A stretch of DNA of 64,000 nt from Bordetella parapertussis (GCA_945901125.1 CAMDKD010000013.1:1-64000); one strand, 5' to 3'; positions 9,308 to 18,272 are shown, counted from the first letter of the stretch. A program made the numbers and translations. Notes: generated from the sequence alone by a model not told the origin.

Positions 9308-9317
9308 ATAAGGATTC

Positions 9318-9803
9318 ATGAAAATGCAACGCTCGAATACCGATGTCTGGGTGGGAATGCTGGTTTTGCTGGGCGCGGCAGCGCTCTTGTTTCTGGCCAT
9401 GCAATCCGCCAATCTGCTTTCTATCAGCTGGCAGAAAACCTATTCTGTGTACGCTTACTTTGACAATATCGGCGGCTTGAAAAAGCAGGCTGCCATCAAA
9501 AGCGCCGGTGTGGTCGTCGGGCGGGTGCAAGACATTCGCTTTGACGACAAAAACTACCAGGCCAAGGTCGAACTCGCTCTGGACGTGCAGTACCAGTTTC
9601 CCAAGGACAGCTCCTTGAAAATTCTCACCAGCGGTTTGCTGGGCGAACAGTACATAGGCATAGAAGCTGGTTCGGACGTCGCCAATCTGGTTCAGGGCGA
9701 CAAGTTGCAGTCGACCCAGTCAGCGGTGGTACTAGAAAACCTGATCAGCCGTTTTCTTTATAACAAGGCGGCCGATGGCCCGGCCCCTTCAGGCAGTCAG
9801 TGA
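9318..9803 (+). CDS. mlaD: MCE-domain phospholipid-binding protein MlaD
   Basis: 161 residues: an N-terminal membrane anchor (about residues 11-35, VWVGMLVLLGAAALLFLAM) followed by one periplasmic MCE domain (YFDNIGGLKKQAAIKSAGV to LLGEQYIGIEAGS). MlaD hexamers form the hydrophobic pore between MlaE and the periplasmic carrier MlaC. Length is typical. The mlaA GTG start overlaps its stop codon. Confidence 0.95.
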   Translation: MKMQRSNTDVWVGMLVLLGAAALLFLAMQSANLLSISWQKTYSVYAYFDNIGGLKKQAAIKSAGVVVGRVQDIRFDDKNYQAKVELALDVQYQFPKDSSLKILTSGLLGEQYIGIEAGSDVANLVQGDKLQSTQSAVVLENLISRFLYNKAADGPAPSGSQ

Positions 9804-10726
9804 ACTCTTCAGGCAAATCGAAACGCGTCAGTGGCTGCTATGTGGCGCTGCTGGCTACTGCCATGCTGGCCGCTTGCGCTACTGACCCTGCTGCCAATCC
9901 GCAAGACCCTTACGAGTCCACCAACAGGAGGATCAGTGAGTTCAATGAGAAAGTAGATACCAACCTGGCCAGGCCGGTGGCGGTGGTTTACCAAAAAAAT
10001 GTTCCTGAGCCTGTACAAACCGGTGTGGGCAATTTTTTTGGTAATTTGAAAGACATCTGGTCGACGGTGAACAACGCCTTGCAGGCCAGACCTATTGACA
10101 CAGCTGAAACCGGTCTGCGGGTCGCGGTCAACACGGTTTTCGGCGTTTTCGGTCTGTTTGATGTCGCCACCTGGGCCGGTTTGCAGCGTCGCAGCGCCGA
10201 TTTCGGCCAGACCCTGGGCGTGTGGGGCGTGCCTTCCGGCCCTTATCTGGTATTGCCTTTGCTGGGCCCCTCGACCGTGCGTGACACAGTTGGCTGGACC
10301 TTTGATAATCATTACAACCTCTGGAGCGGGGTAGAACCTACGGGGTTACGCAACAGCGGCACAGCCTTGCGGCTAGTCCATATACGCGCCGGTTACCTTG
10401 GCATGGACACCAGTTTGAATGAAGTGGCGCTGGACAAGTACAGCTTTGTGCGCGACGCTTTTTTACAGCGACGCAACCCCAAGGGTTGGAAACACAATCT
10501 GCCGGCCGACATGCAGGAGAACGATGGTTCTGATGGCTCAGACGGCTCGGACCGGTTTGACAATGACAGCTCTTCAGTCAGTGCCAGTCCCCCGGTTGAA
10601 CCCGTGGCAAGCGGTGCCGCTGCTCAGGCTGAAGTACCAGTGGTTATTGAGGGTCCGCCCGTGACTTATGAGCGTTCAGACTCGCAGGAAAACAGTCCTG
10701 CAGAAAAACCCGGAAATGACCAATAA
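9800..10726 (+). CDS. mlaA: outer-membrane lipoprotein MlaA (VacJ)
   Basis: 308 residues, GTG start coupled to the mlaD stop. The lipobox LAAC puts lipidated Cys at residue 26, then the conserved DPYESTNRRISEFN motif and a VacJ domain with GPYLVLPLLGPSTVRD. MlaA removes misplaced phospholipids from the outer leaflet. The last 70 or so residues are a low-complexity acidic tail with DGSDGSDGSD repeats and Pro/Val/Glu-rich sequence, likely disordered. In Escherichia coli mlaA is unlinked; here it sits between mlaD and mlaC. Confidence 0.95.
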   Translation: MNSSGKSKRVSGCYVALLATAMLAACATDPAANPQDPYESTNRRISEFNEKVDTNLARPVAVVYQKNVPEPVQTGVGNFFGNLKDIWSTVNNALQARPIDTAETGLRVAVNTVFGVFGLFDVATWAGLQRRSADFGQTLGVWGVPSGPYLVLPLLGPSTVRDTVGWTFDNHYNLWSGVEPTGLRNSGTALRLVHIRAGYLGMDTSLNEVALDKYSFVRDAFLQRRNPKGWKHNLPADMQENDGSDGSDGSDRFDNDSSSVSASPPVEPVASGAAAQAEVPVVIEGPPVTYERSDSQENSPAEKPGNDQ

Positions 10727-10762
10727 TAGGCCTAATGTATTTCTAATCCCGGTGGCCGCCCT

Positions 10763-11410
10763 ATGACTTCACGCCTGATTTCTTCCCGTATTTTTCTAAA
10801 CTCTTTGCTCGCCGGCTTGCTGCTGTGGACTGGCATGTTGTCCGTCGTGCGCGCCCAACAGGCACCGGACCAGTTCATACAAACCATGTCCAATGAAATA
10901 CTGGATATCGTGCGCAAAGACCCGGCCCTCAAAGCCGGGGACTTGCAAAAAATCGGCGTGCTGGTCGATACCAAGCTGTTGACGCATGTGAATTTTCAAC
11001 GCATGACCGCCGCTGCTGTCGGACCGGCGTGGCGCCAGGCCACCCCTGATCAGCAAAAGCGCTTACAGGACGAATTCAAAATGCTCTTAATGCGTAGCTA
11101 TTCAGGCGCTTTATCCCAACTCAAAGACAACTACAGCATTGCCGTCAAGCCATTGCGTGGCACGGTGACAGAAAACGAAGTTGTGGTGCGTACCGAAATC
11201 CGTGGCGGCTCCGAGCCGGTGCCGCTGGATTACCGTCTGGAGAAAAGCGCTGACTCTGATTCCGGTTGGCGTATTTACAACTTCAATATTCTGGGCATTT
11301 GGATGGTGGACAACTACCGCACCCAGTTTTCTGAGGAAATCAAAGCCAAAGGCATTGACGGTTTGATCGCCACCCTGAGCGAACGCAACAAATCCAATAA
11401 CCGTAAATGA
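10763..11410 (+). CDS. mlaC: periplasmic phospholipid carrier MlaC
   Basis: 215 residues with a Sec signal peptide (hydrophobic LLAGLLLWTGMLSVV, probable cleavage near residue 31 after VRA) and the toluene-tolerance Ttg2/MlaC domain (NFQRMTAAAVGPAWRQATPD, YSGALSQL). It shuttles phospholipids across the periplasm between MlaA and MlaFEDB. It ends in an ATGA overlap with mlaB. Confidence 0.93.
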   Translation: MTSRLISSRIFLNSLLAGLLLWTGMLSVVRAQQAPDQFIQTMSNEILDIVRKDPALKAGDLQKIGVLVDTKLLTHVNFQRMTAAAVGPAWRQATPDQQKRLQDEFKMLLMRSYSGALSQLKDNYSIAVKPLRGTVTENEVVVRTEIRGGSEPVPLDYRLEKSADSDSGWRIYNFNILGIWMVDNYRTQFSEEIKAKGIDGLIATLSERNKSNNRK

Positions 11411-11709
11411 CCAGGTCTGTAAACATGGCTCTGCCTGCAGTGCTGACCCAGACGCAGGCCACATCGGTAGCAGCACAACTGCAGCGCGCTATAGCCGGAC
11501 AAACCCGCAGCTTTGTGCTTGACGCCAGCGCTTTGCAGCAATTCGATTCATCAGCGTTGTCCGTTTTGCTCACCGGTTTGCGTTCGGCTGCTGCCAAAGG
11601 CATACAGTTACAGGTACACGGCTTGCCTGCACGCGCTCAGCAACTCGCGCAGGTATACGGTTTATCAGACTTGCTGCAAACCCCAGCGCCTGCGCCTCAG
11701 AGCCCCTGA
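11407..11709 (+). CDS. mlaB: STAS-domain protein MlaB
   Basis: 100 residues, one STAS domain (SFVLDASALQQFDSSALSVLLTGLRSA is the conserved strand-helix core containing DSSAL). MlaB is the cytoplasmic accessory subunit that stabilises MlaF. The start overlaps the mlaC stop. It closes the mla set; the next gene begins 53 nt downstream. Confidence 0.88.
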   Translation: MTRSVNMALPAVLTQTQATSVAAQLQRAIAGQTRSFVLDASALQQFDSSALSVLLTGLRSAAAKGIQLQVHGLPARAQQLAQVYGLSDLLQTPAPAPQSP

Positions 11710-11762
11710 AGCACCGGCGCGCGACCGTGTCTGAGCCATAGCCTTAGAATAGTCAGCTTGCC

Positions 11763-12668
11763 ATGGCTGCCATCTCTTTCCAATCTGTTTCCAAAACATT
11801 CACCAATGCCCGTGGCACGTTCACCGCATTGGATAAGGTGTCTTTCGATATTCAGGCAGGTGAATTTTTCGGCCTGCTCGGCCCCAATGGCGCCGGTAAA
11901 ACCACCCTCATCAGCATATTGGCTGGCTTATTGAAGTCCAGCGGCGGTGCCATACGCGTGCACGACTTGGATGTGCAAACCCAATCGCAGCAAGTGCGCA
12001 AACTGCTGGGCGTGGTGCCGCAAGAGTTGGTCTTTGATCCGTTTTTCACCGTGCGTGAAGCCTTGACGTTTCAGTCCGGTTATTTCGGTGTCACCGGTAA
12101 CGACGCCTGGATCGACGAGCTGCTGCAAAACCTCGGACTGGCCGACAAAGCCAACCACAATATGCGCCAGTTGTCGGGCGGCATGAAGCGGCGTGTGCTG
12201 GTCGCGCAAGCGCTGGTGCACAAACCGCCTGTTATCGTGCTGGACGAACCCACGGCGGGCGTGGATGTGGAACTGCGTCAGACCTTGTGGCAATTCATCG
12301 CGCGCTTGAACCGCGAAGGCCATACCGTGTTGCTGACAACGCACTATTTGGAGGAAGCCGAGGCCTTGTGTTCGCGCATCGCCATGTTGAAGCTCGGCAA
12401 AGTAGTGGCTTTGGACAACACCAGCACCTTGCTCAAAAATGCTTCCAGCAATGTGCTGCGCTTCAAACTCGACGCGCAACTGACACCCGAGCTCGCGGCG
12501 CAAGCGCGGGTCACCGGCCGCATCGTGCAGTTCCCCGCCAATGACGCGGCGCAAATTGAACATTACCTGGCGGCGGTGCGCAGTGCCGGTTTGGTGGCTG
12601 AAGACGTGGAAATTCGCAAAGCCGATTTGGAAGATGTGTTTCTGGACGTCATGGGAGCCAACGCATGA
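11763..12668 (+). CDS. ABC-2 exporter ATP-binding protein (YadG/CcmA-like)
   Basis: 301 residues. Walker A GPNGAGKT, Q-loop region GVVPQELVFDPFFTVREAL, signature LSGGMKRRVLVAQAL and Walker B VIVLDEPTAGVD are all present. The C-terminal part carries the extra domain seen in YadG-type exporters. It overlaps the permease gene by 4 nt. Substrate is unknown; position between mlaB and ibaG suggests an envelope role, but that is inference. Confidence 0.9.
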   Translation: MAAISFQSVSKTFTNARGTFTALDKVSFDIQAGEFFGLLGPNGAGKTTLISILAGLLKSSGGAIRVHDLDVQTQSQQVRKLLGVVPQELVFDPFFTVREALTFQSGYFGVTGNDAWIDELLQNLGLADKANHNMRQLSGGMKRRVLVAQALVHKPPVIVLDEPTAGVDVELRQTLWQFIARLNREGHTVLLTTHYLEEAEALCSRIAMLKLGKVVALDNTSTLLKNASSNVLRFKLDAQLTPELAAQARVTGRIVQFPANDAAQIEHYLAAVRSAGLVAEDVEIRKADLEDVFLDVMGANA

Positions 12669-13420
12669 CCGGCTGGCGCGCCCTGTTTTACAAAGAAGTG
12701 CTGCGCTTTTGGAAAGTCAGCGCGCAAACCATTGCCGCGCCTGTGCTGACAGCCTTGCTTTACATGTTGATCTTCGGCCATTTGCTCGAAGGCAAAGTCA
12801 CGGTGTACGACAGCGTCGGCTATACCTCGTTTCTGGTGCCGGGTCTGGTGATGATGAGCGTGCTGCAAAACGCGTTCGCCAACAGCTCGTCGTCTATGGT
12901 TCAAAGCAAGATGATGGGCAATCTGGTCTTCATTTTGCTGACACCGCTGGGTCACTGGAGCTGGTTTGCGGCTTATGTGCTGGCGGCGGTGGTACGCGGT
13001 TTTGCGGTGGGTCTCGGTGTGTTGCTGGTCACCATGTGGTTTGCGCCGCTTACCGCAGTCGCGCCCTTGTGGATTTTGGTGTTCGCACTGCTTGGTGCCT
13101 CCATGCTGGGCACTCTGGGTTTGATCGCCGGTTTGTGGGCCGACAAATTCGACCAGATGTCCTCGTTTCAAAATTTCCTGATCACGCCCATGACGTTTTT
13201 GAGTGGCGTGTTTTATTCCATACATTCGTTGCCGCCGTTCTGGCAGCAAGTCAGCCATTTCAACCCGTTCTTCTACATGATCGACGGTTTCCGCTACGGC
13301 TTTTTCGGCGACAGCGACGTCTCGCCTTGGATCAGTCTGGCACTGGTCGGCAGCGCCAATTTGATCGTCGCAGGCATCGCGCTGCATTTGCTGCGCACAG
13401 GTTACAAAATTCGGGGGTAA
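12665..13420 (+). CDS. ABC-2 type exporter permease (YadH-like)
   Basis: 251 residues with six predicted membrane segments. The motif LITPMTFLSGVFYSI with SLPPFWQ is typical of ABC2_membrane proteins. Its ATG overlaps the ATPase stop, so the two form one transporter. It ends 3 nt before ibaG. Transported molecule not inferable. Confidence 0.9.
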   Translation: MTGWRALFYKEVLRFWKVSAQTIAAPVLTALLYMLIFGHLLEGKVTVYDSVGYTSFLVPGLVMMSVLQNAFANSSSSMVQSKMMGNLVFILLTPLGHWSWFAAYVLAAVVRGFAVGLGVLLVTMWFAPLTAVAPLWILVFALLGASMLGTLGLIAGLWADKFDQMSSFQNFLITPMTFLSGVFYSIHSLPPFWQQVSHFNPFFYMIDGFRYGFFGDSDVSPWISLALVGSANLIVAGIALHLLRTGYKIRG

Positions 13421-13423
13421 TGC

Positions 13424-13663
13424 ATGAATGCTGAACAAATCCAAGACATGATTGCCGCCGGTCTGCCGTGTGAACACGTGCATATTGAAGGCGATGGCCG
13501 CCATTGGTTCGGCACGATTGTGTCGACGCGTTTTGAAGGACTGCGTTTGATTCAACGCCATCAACTGGTGTATGGCACTTTGGGCGACAAAATGGCGAAC
13601 GACGAAGTGCACGCCCTCTCTATGAAAACTTTCACCCCGTCCGAGTGGAAGGCGCAGGCCTGA
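13424..13663 (+). CDS. ibaG: BolA/IbaG family protein
   Basis: 79 residues, single BolA-like domain: an N-terminal helix (EQIQDMIAAGLPCEHVHI), GDGRHWFGTIVS, RLIQRHQLVY and the DEVHALSMKTFTP segment that corresponds to the H/T-rich loop. BolA-type proteins work with monothiol glutaredoxins in iron-sulfur trafficking. In E. coli the order is also mlaB-ibaG-murA, which supports IbaG rather than BolA. Confidence 0.85.
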   Translation: MNAEQIQDMIAAGLPCEHVHIEGDGRHWFGTIVSTRFEGLRLIQRHQLVYGTLGDKMANDEVHALSMKTFTPSEWKAQA

Positions 13664-13682
13664 GGGCCGCTGTGGCGCGCGC

Positions 13683-14960
13683 ATGGACAAATTACTGATT
13701 CGCGGTGGTCGCCAATTAAAAGGCGAGGTGTCGATTGCCGGTGCAAAAAACGCGGCTTTGCCCGAATTGTGTGCCGCGCTGTTAAGCGCTGACACGGTCA
13801 CGCTGGCCAATGTGCCGCAGCTGCAAGATGTCAGCACCATGCTCAAGCTGATTCGCCACATGGGTGTCAGCGCCGAACGCCAGACCAATGGCGACATGGT
13901 GTTGAATGCCGGCAGTTTGCACACCCCCGAAGCGCCTTACGAACTGGTGAAAACCATGCGCGCCTCGGTGCTGGCGCTCGGCCCTTTGCTGGCGCGTTTC
14001 GGTCACGCCAAAGTGTCATTGCCCGGCGGTTGCGCCATAGGCACACGACCTGTGGACCAGCACATCAAAGGCTTGCAAGCCATGGGTGCGGTCATCGATG
14101 TGGAACACGGTTACATGGTGGCGCGTCTCAAGCCCGGCCTCACACGGCTCAAGGGCGCGCGCATTGCCACCGACATGGTCACTGTCACCGGCACCGAAAA
14201 TTTCCTGATGGCCGCTTGTCTGGCCAACGGCGAAACTGTGCTGGAAAACGCAGCCCAAGAACCTGAAATTCCTGACTTGGCCGAATTGCTGATCGCCATG
14301 GGCGCGCGCATCAGCGGGCACGGCAGCAGCCGCATCCATATTCAAGGGGTGGAGGCTTTGCATGGTGCGCGCCATCAGGTGGTGGCAGACCGCATTGAAG
14401 CCGGTACGTTTTTGTGCGCGGTGGCGGCCACTGGTGGAGACGCGGTGTTGCGTCATGCGCGCGGTGACCATTTGGAAGCCGTCATCGACAAACTGCGGGA
14501 CGCAGGTGTGCAAATCGATGCAGTGGATGGCGGCTTGCGGGTGCGTGCCAGTGCCCCGGCACACCAGTATTTGAAAGCGCAGAGTTTCCGCACCACCGAA
14601 TACCCCGGTTTTCCCACCGACATGCAAGCGCAGTTCATGGTGCTCAACGCTGTGGCTCAGGGTAATGCCAAAGTCACAGAAACCATTTTTGAAAACCGCT
14701 TCATGCATGTGAACGAATTGCTGCGCTTAGGCGCACACATCAACATAGACGGCAAGATCGCCATGGTTGAGGGCGTGCCGCAGTTGTCGGGAGCCACCGT
14801 CATGGCCACCGATTTGCGCGCCTCGGCCAGCCTGGTCATCGCCGGTCTGGTGGCTTCGGGCGACACCGTGGTCGACAGGATTTACCATCTGGACCGCGGC
14901 TACGATCGCATGGAAGACAAACTACGCGCCCTGGGCGCTGACATCGAAAGAACCCGATGA
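13683..14960 (+). CDS. murA: UDP-N-acetylglucosamine 1-carboxyvinyltransferase
   Basis: 425 residues. It catalyses the first committed step of peptidoglycan synthesis, adding enolpyruvate from PEP to UDP-GlcNAc. The catalytic Cys lies in LPGGCAIGTRPVDQH, so the fosfomycin-target cysteine is present. KNAALPELCAALL and the C-terminal YHLDRGYDRMEDKLRALGADI segments match the family. It overlaps hisG by 4 nt. Confidence 0.97.
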   Translation: MDKLLIRGGRQLKGEVSIAGAKNAALPELCAALLSADTVTLANVPQLQDVSTMLKLIRHMGVSAERQTNGDMVLNAGSLHTPEAPYELVKTMRASVLALGPLLARFGHAKVSLPGGCAIGTRPVDQHIKGLQAMGAVIDVEHGYMVARLKPGLTRLKGARIATDMVTVTGTENFLMAACLANGETVLENAAQEPEIPDLAELLIAMGARISGHGSSRIHIQGVEALHGARHQVVADRIEAGTFLCAVAATGGDAVLRHARGDHLEAVIDKLRDAGVQIDAVDGGLRVRASAPAHQYLKAQSFRTTEYPGFPTDMQAQFMVLNAVAQGNAKVTETIFENRFMHVNELLRLGAHINIDGKIAMVEGVPQLSGATVMATDLRASASLVIAGLVASGDTVVDRIYHLDRGYDRMEDKLRALGADIERTR

Positions 14961-15610
14961 GCATCACGCTGGCGCTGTCCAAAGGACGCATATTTGACGA
15001 AACCCTGCCGTTATTACAAGCCGCAGGCATTACCGTGTTGGAAGACCCGGAAAAATCGCGCAAGCTGATTTTGCCGACCAACAACGATCAGTTGCGCGTG
15101 GTGCTGGTGCGTGCGTCTGACGTGCCCACGTATGTGGAATATGGCGGCGCTGATATGGGCGTGGCTGGTCTGGATACTTTGATTGAACACGGCAGCGCCG
15201 GTTTGTACCAGCCCTTAGATTTGCAAATCGCGCGTTGCCGCATGAGCGTGGCGGTTCCCCAGGGTTTTGATTACGCCGCCGCCGTCAAACAAGGCGCGCG
15301 ATTGCGCGTGGCCACCAAGTACGTGGCGATTGCGCGCGACTTTTTCGCCGCCAAAGGCGTGCATGTCGATCTGGTGAAGTTGTACGGCAGCATGGAATTG
15401 GCACCACTCACCGGCATGGCAGATGCCATCGTCGATCTGGTGTCTACAGGCAACACGCTCAAAGCGAATCATCTGATTGAAGTCGAGCGCATCATGGACA
15501 TCAGCTCGCGTCTGGTGGTGAACCAAGCGTCGTTGAAACTCAAAACTGCTGCCATCCGTCAATTGATAGACACCTTCGACCGCGCCACCGCGGCGCGCGC
15601 CAAGGCCTGA
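14957..15610 (+). CDS. hisG: ATP phosphoribosyltransferase, short form
   Basis: 217 residues, which is the short HisG_S form lacking the C-terminal regulatory domain. It carries out the first step of histidine synthesis and needs HisZ, not in this window, as a partner for activity and feedback control. LALSKGRIFDETLPLL, the MGVAGLDTLIEHG segment and DLVSTGNTLKANHL (the PRPP-binding loop) are visible. Starts in the murA stop. Confidence 0.95.
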   Translation: MSITLALSKGRIFDETLPLLQAAGITVLEDPEKSRKLILPTNNDQLRVVLVRASDVPTYVEYGGADMGVAGLDTLIEHGSAGLYQPLDLQIARCRMSVAVPQGFDYAAAVKQGARLRVATKYVAIARDFFAAKGVHVDLVKLYGSMELAPLTGMADAIVDLVSTGNTLKANHLIEVERIMDISSRLVVNQASLKLKTAAIRQLIDTFDRATAARAKA

Positions 15611-15615
15611 GCCGC

Positions 15616-16986
15616 ATGAACGCGCGTCCCTTACGCCTGAGCACCGCACAAGCAGATTTCGAATCGCTGTTTCAACAGCGTTTGCATTGGTCGGCTGACA
15701 CAGACGCGGCCATTGAGCAACGCGTCGCTGACATTGTTGCCGATGTGAAACAACGTGGCGACGCCGCCGTGCTGGACTACACCGCACGCTTTGACGGTTT
15801 ACAGGCTGAGTCCATGGCGGACTTGGAGTTGCAGCAAGCCGATTTCAAAGCCGCTTTTGACGGCCTGCCCGAAGCGCAAAAACGCGCCCTGCAAGACGCC
15901 GCCGCGCGCATACGCAGCTACCACGAAGCGCAGAAAAAAGCCTGCGGCGAAAGCTGGCAGTACCGTGATGCCGACGGCAGTTTGCTCGGTCAAAAAGTCA
16001 CGCCCTTGGACCGCGCAGGTATTTACGTGCCCGGCGGCAAAGCGGCTTATCCGTCCAGCTTGTTGATGAACGCCATCCCCGCGCATGTGGCCGGTGTGGG
16101 CGAGATCATCATGGTGGTGCCGACTCCGGTGCGCGGAAGCGTGGCCACCGGCGGCGCAGTGGGCAGCGGAACGACGGCCACGCGTGGCGAGCGCAATGAA
16201 CTCGTATTGGCCGCAGCTTATGTGGCAGGTGTCAGCCGCGCTTTCACCATCGGTGGCGCGCAAGCTGTGGCTGCCATGGCCTACGGCACGGCCACCGTGC
16301 CGCGCGTCGACAAAATCACCGGCCCGGGCAACGCCTATGTGGCAGCAGCCAAGCGTCGTGTGTTTGGTACGGTCGGCATAGACATGATTGCCGGGCCGTC
16401 AGAAATTTTGGTACTGGCCGACGGCAGCACGCCGCCAGATTGGGTGGCCATGGATTTATTCAGCCAGGCCGAGCACGACGAACTCGCGCAAAGCATCTTG
16501 CTGTGTCCGGACGCGGCTTATATAGATGCGGTGCAAGCGGCCATCGACAAACTATTGCCTGAGATGCCCCGGCGCGACATCATCGCCGCCTCGCTCAACG
16601 GACGCGGCGCTTTGATACACACGCGCAGCATGCAAGAGGCTTGCGCCATCAGCAACCGCATTGCCCCCGAGCATTTAGAGGTGAGCAGCAGCGAGCCGCA
16701 TACATGGGAGCCTTTGCTGATTCACGCAGGCGCGATTTTTCTGGGCGCGTTCACCAGCGAAAGCCTAGGCGACTATTGCGCCGGGCCCAATCACGTGTTG
16801 CCCACCTCCGGCACGGCGCGCTTTTCCTCGCCGCTGGGGGTTTACGATTTTCAAAAGCGCAGCAGCTTGATTGAAGTTTCCGAGGCTGGTGCGCAAATTC
16901 TGGGTCAGACCGCATCCGTGCTGGCGCACGGTGAAGGTTTGCAAGCCCATGCGCGGGCTGCCGAGATGCGTTTGCGCCGTTCCTGA
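15616..16986 (+). CDS. hisD: histidinol dehydrogenase
   Basis: 456 residues; oxidises histidinol to histidine in two NAD-dependent steps using zinc. Conserved segments: TPLDRAGIYVPGGKAAYPS, GPGNAYVAAAKRRVFG, DMIAGPSEILVLAD, the zinc-ligand helix SQAEHDELAQ and IAPEHLEV with AGAIFLG. The histidine cluster stops here: hisC and hisB, which usually follow in related bacteria, are not found downstream in the window. Confidence 0.97.
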   Translation: MNARPLRLSTAQADFESLFQQRLHWSADTDAAIEQRVADIVADVKQRGDAAVLDYTARFDGLQAESMADLELQQADFKAAFDGLPEAQKRALQDAAARIRSYHEAQKKACGESWQYRDADGSLLGQKVTPLDRAGIYVPGGKAAYPSSLLMNAIPAHVAGVGEIIMVVPTPVRGSVATGGAVGSGTTATRGERNELVLAAAYVAGVSRAFTIGGAQAVAAMAYGTATVPRVDKITGPGNAYVAAAKRRVFGTVGIDMIAGPSEILVLADGSTPPDWVAMDLFSQAEHDELAQSILLCPDAAYIDAVQAAIDKLLPEMPRRDIIAASLNGRGALIHTRSMQEACAISNRIAPEHLEVSSSEPHTWEPLLIHAGAIFLGAFTSESLGDYCAGPNHVLPTSGTARFSSPLGVYDFQKRSSLIEVSEAGAQILGQTASVLAHGEGLQAHARAAEMRLRRS

Positions 16987-17118
16987 TCTTCCAACGGCGT
17001 CGGCACAGAGAAAAGATATGCCGAACGACGAACCATGGGCTTATCAACAGCCAGACCTCAGTTCGACAGAGTCTCGAACACCAGTCGCTAAGATGCTTAA
17101 ACCATGAATTTCAACGTT
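16987..17118. other. intergenic gap after hisD
   Basis: 132 bases with no recognisable terminator, RNA or promoter. The usual continuation of the his operon is absent. Confidence 0.4.
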
Positions 17119-17316
17119 TTAGAAATAACACCACAAACCGGTGCATACACCGGTGGCCAGCTGTATCAAGCCGTCGATCAGCATGCCGACGGCCAGCAGC
17201 GGCAAGCCCAGGTAGATCAGCGCCCACAACACCGCCATGCCGGTCAAGCGCGGTTCAGGTATGCGGTGGCCCATGACGGTTTGTACCGGGTGGCGGGTAA
17301 AGAATTTTTTCCACAT
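17119..17316 (-). CDS. small membrane protein of unknown function
   Basis: 65 residues: a basic N-terminus (MWKKFFTRHPVQTVMGHRIPEPRLTG) then two hydrophobic stretches (MAVLWALIYLGLPLLAVGMLIDGLIQL). I do not recognise a family. It is divergent from the acyltransferase gene at 17349, and the 32-base gap leaves room only for short overlapping promoters. The codon composition is like that of neighbours, which favours a real gene. Confidence 0.55.
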   Translation of the reverse strand: MWKKFFTRHPVQTVMGHRIPEPRLTGMAVLWALIYLGLPLLAVGMLIDGLIQLATGVCTGLWCYF

Positions 17317-17348
17317 GGCTGCATGGTAACCAAAACAAGGCTCGCCGC

Positions 17349-18272
17349 ATGAAGGTCGACTGGGGCACGCAAGACATGCCGGCCTGGGACCAGGCGCACG
17401 CCGCTGCCGCCGCGCCCTTGCAGCAAGACTGGGCTTACGGCTCGACCATGGTGTCGGTCGGTGCGCGTGTCTTGCGCGCCCGCGTCGAGGCAGATGGCGT
17501 GACTGTGGCGCAGGCGCAGTTCATTGTGCGTAAATTTGCAAAATATGTATCGCTGGCCTTGTGTACACGCGGCCCCTTGTGGCTGCAAGAAGTGAATGCC
17601 AAAGACAAAGCCGCTGCATACAAAGCAATGCGCCAAACCTTGCCCTTGCCCGGCTTGCGTTTCATGATGGTCACGCCCAACGAAACGCTGGAGGAGCAGC
17701 CCGGCTTGCCAGCGGTGCGACGCGTCATGTCGGGCTACAGCACGGTGATGCTGGACATCGCCAAACCCATGGATGCATTGCGCGCACAACTCGACAAGCG
17801 CTGGCGGCACCGTTTGGGCGGCGCGGAAAAATCTGAATTGAATGTGCAGCGCATGGGCACCAACCCGGGCCAATACCGCTGGTTGCTGGATGCGGAAATG
17901 CAGCAGCGGGTTGATCGCGGGCTCGAAGGTCTGCCGCTGGTCTGGTTTGAGCATTACGCCGAATCGCGCAAACAACCGGCGCGCAATCTCTTGTCTTTGC
18001 GAGCCGATGTCAGTCGCGAGCGCGTGGCCGGCATGATGTTTTTGATCCACGGCCAGGCTGCCACCTACCAGGTCGGTTGGACCTCGGACGTCGGACGCGA
18101 TTTGCATGCGCACAACCTGATGCTGTGGCGTGCCATCGAAGAATTGCGCGAACGCGGCGTGCGCAGTCTGGATCTGGGCGGCGTCAATACCCAGCGCAGC
18201 GCCGGTATTGCGCGTTTCAAAATGGCTACCGGCGGCACGGTCAGACAACTGGCCGGCAGTTACTTTTTATGA
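17349..18272 (+). CDS. FemAB-like / BioF2-type GNAT acyltransferase
   Basis: 307 residues. Two GNAT-like halves are suggested: an N-terminal half with WAYGSTMVSVGARVLRARV, and a C-terminal half with ARNLLSLRADVSRERVAGMMFLIHGQAATYQVGWTSD, then HNLMLWRAIEELRERGVRSLDLGGVNTQRSAGIARFK. The last segment resembles FemAB/Acetyltransf_6 proteins that transfer amino acids or acyl groups to cell-wall precursors or amines. No signal peptide. It overlaps ccmA by 4 nt, so it is apparently co-translated with the cytochrome c maturation operon. Exact substrate unknown. Confidence 0.7.
   Translation: MKVDWGTQDMPAWDQAHAAAAAPLQQDWAYGSTMVSVGARVLRARVEADGVTVAQAQFIVRKFAKYVSLALCTRGPLWLQEVNAKDKAAAYKAMRQTLPLPGLRFMMVTPNETLEEQPGLPAVRRVMSGYSTVMLDIAKPMDALRAQLDKRWRHRLGGAEKSELNVQRMGTNPGQYRWLLDAEMQQRVDRGLEGLPLVWFEHYAESRKQPARNLLSLRADVSRERVAGMMFLIHGQAATYQVGWTSDVGRDLHAHNLMLWRAIEELRERGVRSLDLGGVNTQRSAGIARFKMATGGTVRQLAGSYFL

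Noticed and set aside
12563..13924. A 453-codon open frame on the minus strand
   Set aside because: Antisense to the exporter permease, ibaG and murA; composition is of the shadow type and it spans real gene boundaries.
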